NCBI RefSeq assembly: GCF_021134715.1
Contig: NC_060024.1
Location: 4,898,001 to 4,962,000, forward strand
Reading direction: 5' to 3'
DNA length: 64,000 nt
DNA from: Daphnia pulex
Lineage: Eukaryota; Arthropoda; Branchiopoda; Diplostraca; Daphniidae
Position numbers and translations under genes: made by a program. This document shows positions 21,900-32,699 of this stretch, in pieces (the stretch's first letter is position 1; each line of letters starts with the position of its first letter). The notes under the pieces are model-generated. The model had not been told where the DNA came from, searched no databases, and saw only the letters and a list, made by a program, of their open reading frames with translations.

Positions 21900-24353
21900 G
21901 CTGACATAGCGCAGAGCGTGAGAGGAATCTCCGGATTCTGGCAATTCTTCTGACATGATACGAGTATTAGTACCACGAGTAACTGAAATTATGGTCGCTG
22001 GTTTTTTTGGTCGTACATCTCTTCCGGCCCATGAGACCAAAGGAACAAGTAATTGTTTTGTTTGGACTGTTGACTTCCGGATGGCTCGACTTGGTGACTT
22101 TTTGTGCCATCTTCTTCGGGTAGCTGTACATTGAAGCGACGCCAAATTCTTCTTCTTCTATACGCGGGGAGGTCTTCCACTTTTAGACGGGTTTTCGAGA
22201 CTTGTTTCAACACTTGGTACGGTTCTATGAATTTCTTTGTCCATCCATTGGAACGTGGCTTTCGGGAAACAAGGAATAAATCACCCGGTTCGTAGCTAGG
22301 ATTCGACTTGTTGCGGTGATGGCAGCTAATGGCTATAGATGACCTTACTCTTTCGTTGTTTTGTTTCTATTAGACGACGGGCAACTTTTCCACCGTGACT
22401 TTCAACAAATTGGACACTCGACGCGAGAATTCGTTTCACCTTTTTTAACCGAATACGCGTTTTATGCTCTCTTTTCGGAGCAATCACTTCGTCTTCTCTC
22501 ATAGCATCCATTAAAAGAAATTGATCGGTGGCTTTTTCAAATGAGTTGTTGGTTTCTACAGAGACGATTTCTGCTTTTTTCTAACCATCATCGACGAATT
22601 CTTGTTCAGTTATATCCTTTGAAGCATCATCACCAACAACTTCCTCTTTTTCTCGATTTACTCTCGGCGAACATATTTTTTTTTTTTAATTCTTCGAAAC
22701 GTTCACTACCGGCCTCTCATCTTCGACGTAGATGACGGTTCCTGCTTTTCCAATCCAATCCATCCCCAATACAACTGGGTAAGCCACGTTTTCCATCACA
22801 ATCACTTGTTTTAGATCTATTGTTTCGCCACTATATCTTACGATCGAATTAGTTTCTCCTAACACAGCTAGAATGTTACCATCTAATGATCTCCAGTTTT
22901 TTAGAGGGGACTGAATATTGAAAGATGACCGCTCTCGAACCAAATTAGCACAAATAACACTTTTTCATGATCCTGTATCAACCATAGCTCTTTGCGTGCC
23001 CACTCTGAAGATGTCCACTTCGATGATTGGGCTTCCACTTGGCGATGTTGTGGGGGCTTGAACTGTGTTTATGGCCGACTCTGCCCCGAGGAGTCGGCTG
23101 ACTCGTTTTCCGGTCTCGGTCTGTTCCAGCGGAGGTTTGGACGAGTACAATCGCGCGAAAAGTGGCCAAAATCGTTACAGTTGTAACACTGAATTTCCTC
23201 TCCGGATCTGGGAGGCCGACGTTTGAAACTGACTTGTTTGATCGCTGGTTTACTAAGGCCGGGCGAAACAGGTCTGACCGCTGCACGAGTCAAGATCGCC
23301 ACTTGGTTGGTCAATGCCTCCACAGCTTGAAATAAAGAATCGTTGGCCGTCTTCTTCACATCCTCCTTCTCTGTGGAGCCAGCTAGTAAGTCTACGATGT
23401 CTTCCTGGCGGCGGACCTCGATGAAAAAATCGTTAACTGAGACAGGCGGGTTACCCATCATGACGGACCGCATCTCGGGTCGATGTAATCCGCGGATTAG
23501 AAAAGGTATCAATTCAACGTCGGTTAGGGGAACGGAGCGTCGACGACAAAGCTTTACTTTGTCAAGAACATAGGCGGATCCAGTTTGGTTCAGCTGTTGT
23601 TTCCTTCCTTCCACCAGAGTCTGCCATTGACTCTCTGTTAGCTGCACTTCGAACGCACCACGCAATCCTTGGATCCAATCGTACCATTGAGGTAGATTGG
23701 TACCGATCTCTTACTTCCAGGTGAGCGCCTTCCCAAATAGGGTGCTTATGGCGGCTCTTCTTTTTACGTCATCACCCCAATTCTCCGCGAGTGCCTTCCG
23801 GTTGACTAGCTGTAACCAATCAGACAGGGACTCAGTCACACTGTTGAGATTAGAAACTATGGTGCAATACCTTTTAGTTTAGTTGAACACTTTGGTGCTA
23901 AGAAAGAATGAACTGCATTCTTTGTTGAGACAAGAGAGAGTGAAAAGCAAGACGACACAAGTCTCGCTTACTCAAGAAAAAGATAGAGAACGAACGTTGA
24001 CGTATCACACAATACGTTGAAGCAACGTCGAAAGAAAACATTCTCAGAAGTAGAGAGAAGGTTAAAAACAACAAACACACCCCGAGAATTTCACCTCCAG
24101 ATCGAGGGCAGCACGAACTGCCGCGACGGGAACAGCAAGGGCAGGAGCCGGAACAACTACTTGGGCAGGTGCCGGTGCGGCTAAAAGTCGGTTTGCGAGA
24201 GCAGTCACCAGATCTTGTTGAAGTCGAAATTTTTTTGCATTTGCTGTTGATAGGCTTGTTGTTGCTGCATCTGCTGCTGCTGGAGCTGGATCTGCTGTTG
24301 CTGCTGCTGTTGATTTGCCGCAAACGCAGCCAATAAAACAATATAAACGCCAA
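21900..24353 (-). mobile_element. Gypsy-type LTR retrotransposon, internally deleted
   Basis: Minus-strand order: a Gln-rich gag N-terminus (about 24350-24230; CAG/CTG codon repeats), gag capsid (about 23880-23250, VPLTDVELIPFLIRGLHRPE), and a CCHC zinc knuckle (CYNCNDFGHFSRDC, about 23150-23200). The aspartic protease follows, with its active site motif (AMVDTGS, about 22965-22985) and the VVLGMDWIGKAG flap-side motif (about 22760). The sequence then passes directly to an integrase C-terminal tail (about 22511-21980, YEPGDLFLVSRKP and KKFIEPYQVL). Reverse transcriptase, RNase H and the integrase core are missing between about 22690 and 22511. Several stops and frameshifts are present. No LTR was delimited. 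Confidence 0.8.
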
Positions 24354-24359
24354 CGTAAT

Positions 24360-26060
24360 CTACATAATAAATATTTGACAACTTTGTTTAAAACAATTTA
24401 GTTTATTTTGTAAAGTACTAGATGCAGGATGTGATACCTCTGATATTGGATTTGAGGGTTTTGTGTTAGTGCAACGCTGAATCTAGGTTAGGAGAAGATA
24501 TACTGGGATTGCCCAAATCTCTTCTTTGATAGCTTAAAAATGATCGAACTATTACCCAAGCAGGGATGAAATTGATCTTAACCATTTTCGGAGTATTAAA
24601 GTCTGGGACATGGCTACTGTTCAAAACTTGACGGAAATTAACAATATTTTTTACTTGAACCAATATTTGAAGATTCCTAAGTATTTTCTGACATATTTGG
24701 AAATCCCTTATTGTGAACTATACAAATAAAACTCAAGGATTTGTTGTGTTTTTGTGCCAGTTTGTGATGAATGTTAAAATCTGTAGCTATATGAACGACT
24801 GGCAGATACTGACGTCGCGGAAAAAAACAGAATATTCTGATTTTTTTACAGCACGTTCCCTATACAACGAATATGAACTTCGTAAATTTTAAGACTTTTA
24901 AAGCAAACAGTAGGCTGGATAATCAAAATTGAAGTTTCCGGTTTTCCATAAAACAATTTTCCGGAAGTTACGGTTTTTCACGTTTTTTAATCCGTTTTTT
25001 CTAACGGAATAAAAAAATATTACAGGAAAAAATCGTAAATAATTCAGCCTTTCTGATTCTTTTTTCAGATATTAAATTATGTTTTAATAAATTACCTTAA
25101 TGACAATTCAAAGTTTTCAACTTCAAATTGATTTAATGAAATCTCGTTTGCAGTAGAGATTTGTAATTTTTATAGCATGTAGATAACAACAACGTATATC
25201 TCTATAAAAATTTTCATTTTGGGCCAGATTGTTGTTAACTAGTTATGATTTATTTAAATTTAGAATTTAGCTCTAACCTTTAACATGGGACAAAAGTTCT
25301 AGAAGGGGGAGAGGCCCCAAAGGATATGCGTCATGGGAGTTGCCAAAGAGGAGATCCCCTACTCTAGATGCTTCAGATTACTGCATAATTTGCAGAAGTT
25401 GTTGCAAAATCTCCATTAGTACCTGACAAGGCAGGGTGAAAAATATTCAAGAACTTATGAAACGGAAGAGGATATGAAAATAAGAAACCAAATTTGGAAT
25501 AAGTTTAAAATGTTGATTCATATGACGTTATGCGGTCTATTCTCGATCATGTTATTCATCCAGACAACGCTAACACTCCAAGACGTGTTGAGGAAGAAGC
25601 CCTTGCTGGTGAAAGTCATAAATCCAAAGATTAAGAGAGTCAGAGATATGTCTTCTATTTTAAAATGGAAGGTAAAAAAACCTGTTTCGTTTCGGAAAAG
25701 GTGCCCCGTGTCCATTGCTTTACCACCAGTATTATTTACGACAACAAAGATCTATGGAATGATCTATGATTAAAATGTAATATCCTTGGGTGGCACTGAA
25801 GGAGATCCTTTAATTTTGATTCTACACCCACAAGAAATGTTTGAAAAAAAATTCTTTGAAATGGAACAACACACGGAACACTCAACACTCCATAATGTTG
25901 AAAATGGCAAACTGAACGTTTACATGAAAACACTTTCTCTCTTCCTCTCTTGTTTGCTAAAAGAAGGACGACCGTTGGTCAGTCTCTCGGTCTAAAGTTG
26001 TGTGTGTGTTTCCAGATGATCAGAAATTAAATTAATTATTATGTTTTGTGTGCAAGTTTA
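24360..26060. other. No gene recognised
   Basis: A+T-rich sequence. Around 25440-25780 a coding-like stretch (GKKTCFVSEKVPRVHCF) is seen in a frame with stops; it may be a transposase remnant, but no family could be assigned. Confidence 0.4.
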
Positions 26061-26067
26061 GAGTAAA

Positions 26068-28060
26068 ATGGCGAGAAAAGATAGCCGCACCCATTACACA
26101 GGAATAAGATTCGATGGTACAAATTTTTAGTCATGGCAGTTTGGAGTAAGACTGGTTCTACAAAGTGAGCTTTGGCATATCGCAAAACAAAAAAATTCAG
26201 CATACCCTAACTAGATGTCACAACCTTAACAGGGTTTTGAAGGAAGGAAGGTAAGAAAACTAACAAAAAAAGGCAATAAGTGATTTTCAACATGTAGGTC
26301 ATGTGAGAAAAGAGATTTTCCATGTGTAGGGCACATGAGAAGATTTCCATATGCTGGTCATATGAGAGAAAAAGAGATTTTCCACACTGGAAGTATGAGA
26401 TGATTGGCAGCAACAATTCAAGATTCTCTTTTCTTTCGTTGTAGATCCTGAACGAGGGACCAGTTGTCAACGCGGTAGCAATTGGAGCCTGGGAAAAGAG
26501 TAACATCTCTGCAATGAGGATCATCTATTTATCCATTCTGGAGAAGTCAAGAACTCTTATGTCCTGCAACCTTGCCCAAGAGATATAGAGCCGAATGGAA
26601 ACCACATATTCAAAAACTGCTGATGAAATTGCTCCGGTACTAAGGAGCAAGCTTTATGGATCTTAGTTCCAACAAGGACAAAGTTTCATGCAGTTCAAGA
26701 CTGAAGTGAAGCAGAAAGTCTCTAGGCTAAGAGCAATTGAAGGAATAATTGTTATCTTAGATGACCAGATTCTTACCCGAGTTCTGATGTCTCTTCCACC
26801 TAGCCTAAAGCTGAACTTTGGAGTGGTATAGGATAGTACTCCAGAACAAGAAACAAAAGTTAGGTGTCAGAGCAAGATTTCGGATCTTCAAGCGTCGCCT
26901 CGAAAAATAAATTGATGAAGACGATCGAAATAGTAAGAGAAGAAGATACGAGAGATCGGTAAAGAACCGAAGCAATGACAGATATCACGACCAAAATTAA
27001 AAGAACAAAAAACAACTGGCGAGATGAAAATAGGGGTTGCAGAGAGCATAGCTACTTGACAATGCCTTCAAAGGACGAGAAGAAAAATCAATAAAGATGA
27101 TGTTATGCAGATTCTGGTGCAACGCAGCATATGAAATACAATCAAGGACTACTCATCAATTTTGTGTCAGTTGAACATGACAAATAGACGGTATCCGGAA
27201 TCGGTGAAGCAAAACTTTTAGTAGGTGATGTACAAGGACATGTAAATCTATACGCAACGGTGAATGGGAGCACTCTGAGTGGAACCATGAGAAGATTTTT
27301 ATGTGTTCCAGGATTGATAATTAATCTCTACTCTATTCTATTGGGACAGTCATTGATGCCAGCATTGAGGTGCTCTTCAGCAACAATACTGTCTCTTTCT
27401 CGAGAAATGGAACAGTCATCATGAAACGAAAAAGATCCCAGAAAGAAGCTCTCTACCACCTGGATATTTAAGCAGAAGAAAACAACATAAGAACGGAGAG
27501 AGCCTAGGTTTTGGCTCTTGTTGAGCCCCTTTCACTCTGGTATCAACGCTTGGAGAATCTAAATAACAAGAAATTCATGAAGATGGCTTCCTTGGGCAGT
27601 GTGAAAGGCCTTGCACCATTCAAAGATCTACGCTCATCCAGTCGCTGTCAAGGATGTCTTCGAGGAAAAATGTGCCGAGCCCCATTTTCGTCCACACGTA
27701 TCAGAACAACTCGTATCGGCCAGGTGATACAGTACATGGTGATATGTTACAGGTTCACATTACATTACAGCCTGTAATGTAATGTGACATGTGACAATTT
27801 ACAGGTGAAACATTGCAGGTAACACATTCGGACGTCTGTGGTCTGATGGAGGTAACTAAAAAAACATGACAAACGTTACTACATCGTATTTAAAGATGAT
27901 TACTCCGGTTGGTGTGAAGCTCAACAACTCAAACATAAATCTGAAGCACAAAGAGCCTTCAAGAATTTCTGTGCAAAACCAACAAGGGGAGCCAAAAACA
28001 ACAGTTTTTGGTTTCCCAACCGTTAAATCTCCAAGTGTGTTAGTAAAAGTCTTAGTAAAA
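26068..28060 (+). mobile_element. Copia-type LTR retrotransposon remnant (gag, protease, integrase)
   Basis: The ATG at 26068 begins a Copia gag start (GIRFDGTNF, stop, SWQFGVRLVLQSE). After an insertion of short repeats, gag resumes at about 26480 (AWEKSNISAMRII) and continues through LTRVLMSLPPS at about 26775-26810. The protease follows at about 27100 with CYADSGATQHM and later FLCVPGLIINLYS. The gag-pre-integrase zinc region (WYQRLENLNNKKF, CQGCLRGKMCRAPF) is at about 27535-27690. The start of the integrase core (THSDVCG, YYIVFKDDYSGW) lies at about 27815-27915. It then ends without reverse transcriptase or RNase H. Many stops are present. Confidence 0.85.
26290..26405. repeat. Imperfect tandem repeat inside the Copia gag
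   Basis: About three diverged units of roughly 40 bp share TCATRTGAGA followed by AGATTTTCCA. They interrupt the gag frame. Confidence 0.6.
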
Positions 28061-28264
28061 GAAATGTTACTGATATTAATATAGAAGTCGTGCACAACAT
28101 TGTTTGTTATTACCAAAGTTTTCCTGCTGTTGTCATCCTTGTTCCATAACTTAATATACCTTTCCCAATACGATTACACTACCACTTTTCAAAGTAATCA
28201 AGGCTCTGTAAATTACATATCCTTCTTTGAATTTCTTGTGTCTGTTCAAACTTTTAAGATTTTC

Positions 28265-28549
28265 TCATCTATTTTCTTCAGTTCTACTTTTACTGTAGTA
28301 TAAATAGTCGAGTACCTCAAGGTTTGTTATGTTCGGTAAACACTTTTGAAATTTATCAACGTTAACTATTACTTTACGTTCTTCTATGCCAAAAGGGCAA
28401 AAAAACAACCCTAGATCACTTAATTTTTGACAGTATTCACGTTTTACATCGTTGCTAAAATTTATTGAAAAACTCGAAAAACTAAAGCCAATTTCCTTCC
28501 TTGCTGTTGATGCGCTCATCAGAGACTGAATCAAAACAAACAAGTTCAA
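28265..28549 (-). pseudogene. Possible SWIM/YqaJ-family N-terminal fragment
   Basis: The minus-strand frame includes REYCQKLSDLGLFFCPFGIE and later NITNLEVLDYLYYSK. Its spacing of Tyr, Leu-x-x-Leu, Cys-Pro-(F/Y) and a final aspartate-Tyr-Leu resembles the N-terminal region of SWIM/YqaJ transposon-like proteins such as the one at 12.6 kb. It is an isolated piece and the call is tentative. Confidence 0.3.
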
Positions 28550-29119
28550 GTTAACATACTATATTACACAGATAATGTTAAAAAATATATATATATGAAA
28601 ATGTTACCCGTTAATTGGGGAACACGATCGATGAAAAATAAATTGGCTGTAAGACACCAATAATTAAAAAATTAATTTAAACTAAAGGTAGTCCGATTCC
28701 TTATGGGAATTTACACAGGGAAAAATTAATGAAATCTTAAATGGCCGATTACGGCGTTGCCAGATTGTAAATTCCCGACTTTCCGCATTGTGAAAAAGGT
28801 CTATACGAGTATATCGTAATTCACTTTCGTTTTCACTTTTCAGGCAAAGTGGAAAAAGGTACAAGAAGTTTAAAAAAAAATAGTCATAGACATCAGTCAC
28901 GAAAAATGTCCTAATTATAACCATGAAAATTTAATATCTGCCAAAAAAAACTGATTTCAATGTTCACTTCTATATAAATTGTATTATTCATGTTGTATTC
29001 AATTTAATTTGTGATATTCCTATTTTAATTTTTCGACTGTTCAATAAAACCAAGATTTGAAGCCTATCGTAATCTTTTTAAACTTTGTATAACACTATTT
29101 TCTGGTTCGTATTAATCCT

Positions 29120-29630
29120 GGGGTTCGTTAAGTGAACGACTTGCATACCACCCAATCAACGTTGCCAAATGTCACGTGACAATGTTTCTTAGCCAATACA
29201 GAGTAGAGTTTTCTAGCAATAAACGCCAGACCTCTTTCTATCTTTCATTTTTGATGAGAAAGAAGTGATGCGAATTACAACTTTTGTTAAGGCGATATGG
29301 CAGCGCTGTAGCCAAAAAATAAAAATATCTTTTTTTACAAACTTTTAGCAGCCGAAAATGACGAAGAAAGTCATGGCGTTAGAAAAATCTCCGACTTTCG
29401 CATTTTTTTAGTATCAATTGACTTGGACATTTCGTATAGTGAGTTGTAAAATCAAGTTTATTTAGTAAGACACAAAAAAAAAATTCTTCTGACATGCGTC
29501 GCCGTTTTTCCGTCAAGCAAAATACGTAAATTCCCTATTGTTTTTATACTTTTTTTCCTACTACGATTACATTTTATTAAATCTGATAATGCCGCAAAAC
29601 GACAAAAAAGTTGTTCACTTAACGAACCCC
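29120..29630. mobile_element. 511-bp non-autonomous TIR element
   Basis: Terminal inverted repeats of 23 bp with one mismatch: 29120-29142 (starting GGGGTTCGTTAAGTGAAC) and 29608-29630. The outer TIR is itself nearly palindromic (GTTCGTTAAGTGAAC). The interior is A+T-rich without coding motifs. No clear target-site duplication is visible, so the superfamily is unassigned. Confidence 0.75.
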
Positions 29631-29940
29631 TGTCATAGATTGCTTGAGCGATGCTGAGGTGCAAAATATATTTTCTTGTCTTTTCGCATTAGCCCTTCGC
29701 TGCTCGTGGCGCTCCTTTTCGCTCACTTTTCGTTGGCGCGAGAGAAAACAAAGGGATGGGAGCGGAAAAAAGGGGAATTCTACTTTTTCGTTTTTCAACT
29801 TAAAATTCAACTTAGATAATATTTAAAAAAATATATAAAATCAGACCTGATATAAAGCTAACGCAGGCCTATTTAAAAAAAGTCGAGTTTCCCTAGCCCT
29901 AGCCGTTCAACTGCAAAAAAAGGCCAAAGTGGCCTAATTT

Positions 29941-30132
29941 GGATAAGGACCTCTCGTCATTCCAAAGACTTTTAGAACCGGCTAAAAGTACTTCAGGAAA
30001 TGTAAACAAAAATCAGAAAAAAATCAGAAATGTTCTCACTATCTCAAGCTATGTACATACCAAATTTGAAAGCATTTGGTTAAAAACTGTAGTTGTTTTT
30101 GCATAAGGTCCTCTCGGGCTTCCAAAGACTTT
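29941..30132. repeat. Short direct repeat (about 34 bp)
   Basis: 29941-29975 and 30098-30132 share ATAAGG-CCTCTCG and TTCCAAAGACTTT, in the same orientation about 157 bp apart. They lie between the TIR element and the pogo remnant. Confidence 0.6.
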
Positions 30133-30164
30133 CGGTAGGTACTGTATGTTAAAAATTTCTTGGC

Positions 30165-30744
30165 TGCTGGAATTGAAGATGAGGCTGAAGCAACTACAAT
30201 CATTGGGGGTTACCAAAAACCTCGTAAGGTAAATCCACTTATAAGTTTTACTGTATATGTGTTGCAATGTTAACTCTTTCTTGTTCGCTCTAGGTTTTCA
30301 GCAGCAAACAAGAAAGCAACCTTAGCAATTACGTCAAAAGGGTTAGTGACATTTATCATGGAATCACTACCACAGAGTCACAGACATGAGAAGATTGGCT
30401 TATCAGAACGCTACCCAAGAAAAATGTATTGTCCCTCCCCGTCTGCCTTGCAGTATCTACCACAGGGAATTCCATTCCACCACTCTTTGTCTTTCCACGG
30501 TAATATTTTTTCAATTCAATATGGTCTTTTGCTAAGAAATTTGTCTGTTTCTTTCAGAGTTCATTTTAAGGAATATTTCCTCAATGGTGCCCTTCTCGGT
30601 TCTGCTGGATCAGCCAACAAGTCTGGCTGGATGTCAGACCAAGATTTCGTTCTGTTCATGAAACGCTTCATACAGCACGTTCGGCTTTCGAAAGAGAACG
30701 AAGTTATTTTATTACTCGATAACCAGTGCAGTGTCTGTGTGTGA
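30165..30744 (+). pseudogene. Pogo/Tigger-type DDE transposase fragment
   Basis: Exons about 30165-30228, 30294-30499 and 30558-30744 are separated by short GT-AG introns (65 and 58 nt). They encode QKPRKVFSAANKKATLAITS, then in a shifted frame STTGNSIPPLFVFPR, then VHFKEYFLNGALLGSAGSAN and KSGWMSDQDF, and finally VILLLDN. These are the DDE_1 superfamily core motifs; the His expected after LLLDN is Gln and a stop follows shortly. The N-terminal DNA-binding domain is missing and a frameshift lies in the second exon. Confidence 0.8.
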
Positions 30745-30749
30745 AATGT

Positions 30750-31767
30750 TGATTAGGGCTCTTGCAAATTTTTTTACTTAGAGTAGGCGGTTTTGTGTGT
30801 TGATTATTCAAAGCATGTCTTGATTGATGGCCATTTTTGTTTGTCATTTGTACATTCGTCATGTATCATAAATATTTCTAAGAAGAATATATACATTTGA
30901 ATCCTAACGTTCTGTATATTCTTTTATAGTTTAACTGATGTACCTTCCCTTGAACTGTTAGTCCATAGGAATAACATGGACTTTCATGCCCCCATACATG
31001 GAGCGAAGTGCCCCTTTGAACGGGGCATCTCGTCTTTTAATTTTTATGATTTCACATTTACTTTTCGGCCTAATAAAGGGGAGTTTCTGTAAATTAAAAA
31101 TACGAGGCAGATAGCTAATTGTCCCCTCTTTTTTAAGATAATCGGGAGTTTCGAAAGTTTATTTTTAAAAGTATGCAGGCCAAAAAACAAAAAATCGCGT
31201 CAACTAGTACAACTCTCCCCTAATTGTTGATTAATTTATCATTTTCTCCAAAAAAGTGCTCATCCACATCTTTAGAAGAAGTTAATGCCCTAATGGCCAT
31301 GCACATCAACTGGAAACTATGAAGAATGCAATTTGGCTCTTCCCTAGCAAGACAGGTTTTCTAATATTGAAAAAAGATTAATACAGGGTTGTAGATCTCG
31401 TTACGTTGATCATTTTTAACATACATTAGGGTGTGCAAACGAGCGGAAGTGCCCGTAAAACGCGTTCAAAGTTTTTAGTTTTACGGAGCTGACGCACTGC
31501 CCAAGCCGGCCTAAAGGGGGGTCGAGCGGAGGGGACTGCGCGCACGCTTGGGAGAGGGGTGAGTGAAAGGGGGATTTACCTGGGCCATACTACACGGGCC
31601 CATGTTCCCCCCTTTCCTTCTCAATCTTCAAATGAAGTTATCCACATCAGGCCAAAAATCGAATCTTCTGAGAACGGTAAGTACGAGTACAGAAAGCAGT
31701 GGTAAATGTTGAGTATAACATTTCTCTTTTCTATCCATTTAGAAAGATCAAATTTCTTTTATTACAG
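30750..31767. other. No gene recognised
   Basis: A G/C-richer patch at 31440-31610 and a short hairpin-like GCCCC...GGGGC at about 31009-31026. A possible coding scrap (KNAIWLFPSKTG, about 31320-31355) may belong to the DUF4806-like gene that follows. Confidence 0.4.
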
Positions 31768-32679
31768 AAACAGTGTTTCGGATGAGATTATGTCCTCTCC
31801 TGTTATACCACGGCAGCAGCTAGCCGTAGCTAGGAAATCAACTCCATCACCATCATCAGCTCCACTAACTATGAAATCAACTCCATCAGCTCCCACCAGC
31901 CAGGATGGGGATGCAAGTAAGTTTGTCATGTAGTGTTGCTTCCAGAGAATCTATTTTTTATATGCATTTTCTTTATCTCAGAAAAAATAGGTGTTATCTT
32001 GCAACGGGTGGAGTCGTAAGCTAGAGGCATTGAAGTTGTGAAGGCTAATCAGCGGTAGGTGCTAGACCTACTGAGGTTGCTGTTGAAAAACAGTGCTCCA
32101 CCCCAACCGGATTTACCTTCCATTAAGGAATTGTTTCAGCTGCCTATGAAGACTCTAAACTTTGCGAAGAACTTGACAAAGCTACTCCGAGTTCAAAATA
32201 ATGCATCAAAAATGGTACATTCCAAACATTCCTCTAATAAATAATGATCTAATTTTTATATTTATCTTGGTTATTGTAGAAGACGTTCGTCATTGGGATA
32301 AGAGGGACTACTAATTCCATGGTTGGAAGGGTCATGACAATCATGACCTACCAGTGTGGCAGTTATTTCTGTTATTTCTGCTAGGCCTAAATGAAGATAA
32401 AGTGGCTTTCAAGTCAACCACTATTTGTGAGATTATAATTGGAGATTATAATTAGAAGTTAGAATACATTTTTCTTCTATCATTTATTCCGTCAATTTTT
32501 AAACGTTTTTTATACTTTTACCATTTTAGATGGAGTTCGTGAAGCACACAACTCTTTGACAAGAGATGCATCAATCAAAAATAAAGAATTGGTTGCGTCA
32601 CTGCCCGAGATACGCCATGAAGAAAAATGATGGAAGCCGAACTGGAGAAGACGAGGAACAACAAGAAGATTCCGACTAA
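31768..32679 (+). pseudogene. DUF4806-like gene, decayed
   Basis: Exon 31768-31916 encodes a Ser/Pro/Thr-rich linker. Exon 31982-32214 encodes LPSIKELFQLPMKTLNFAKN with a stop earlier in the frame. Exon 32280 onward encodes IRGTTNSMVGRVMTIMTY and, in another frame, LNEDKVAFKSTTICEII. The exon after the acceptor at 32529 ends in KNWLRHCPRYAMKK and an acidic tail, TAA at 32677-32679. This order (Pro-x-x-(T/L) helix, RIM-like helix, Lys-x-x-Phe, and terminal Trp-Leu-(R/K)) is the DUF4806 layout. DUF4806 proteins are widespread in arthropods, often next to transposons, with unknown function. Frameshifts in at least two places argue for a pseudogene. Confidence 0.55.
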
Positions 32680-32699
32680 ACTACAGACTAATTAATCAT

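Noticed and set aside
24100..24353. Ser/Cys-rich minus-strand protein
   Set aside because: It is an off-frame reading of the Gln-rich Gypsy gag codon repeats.
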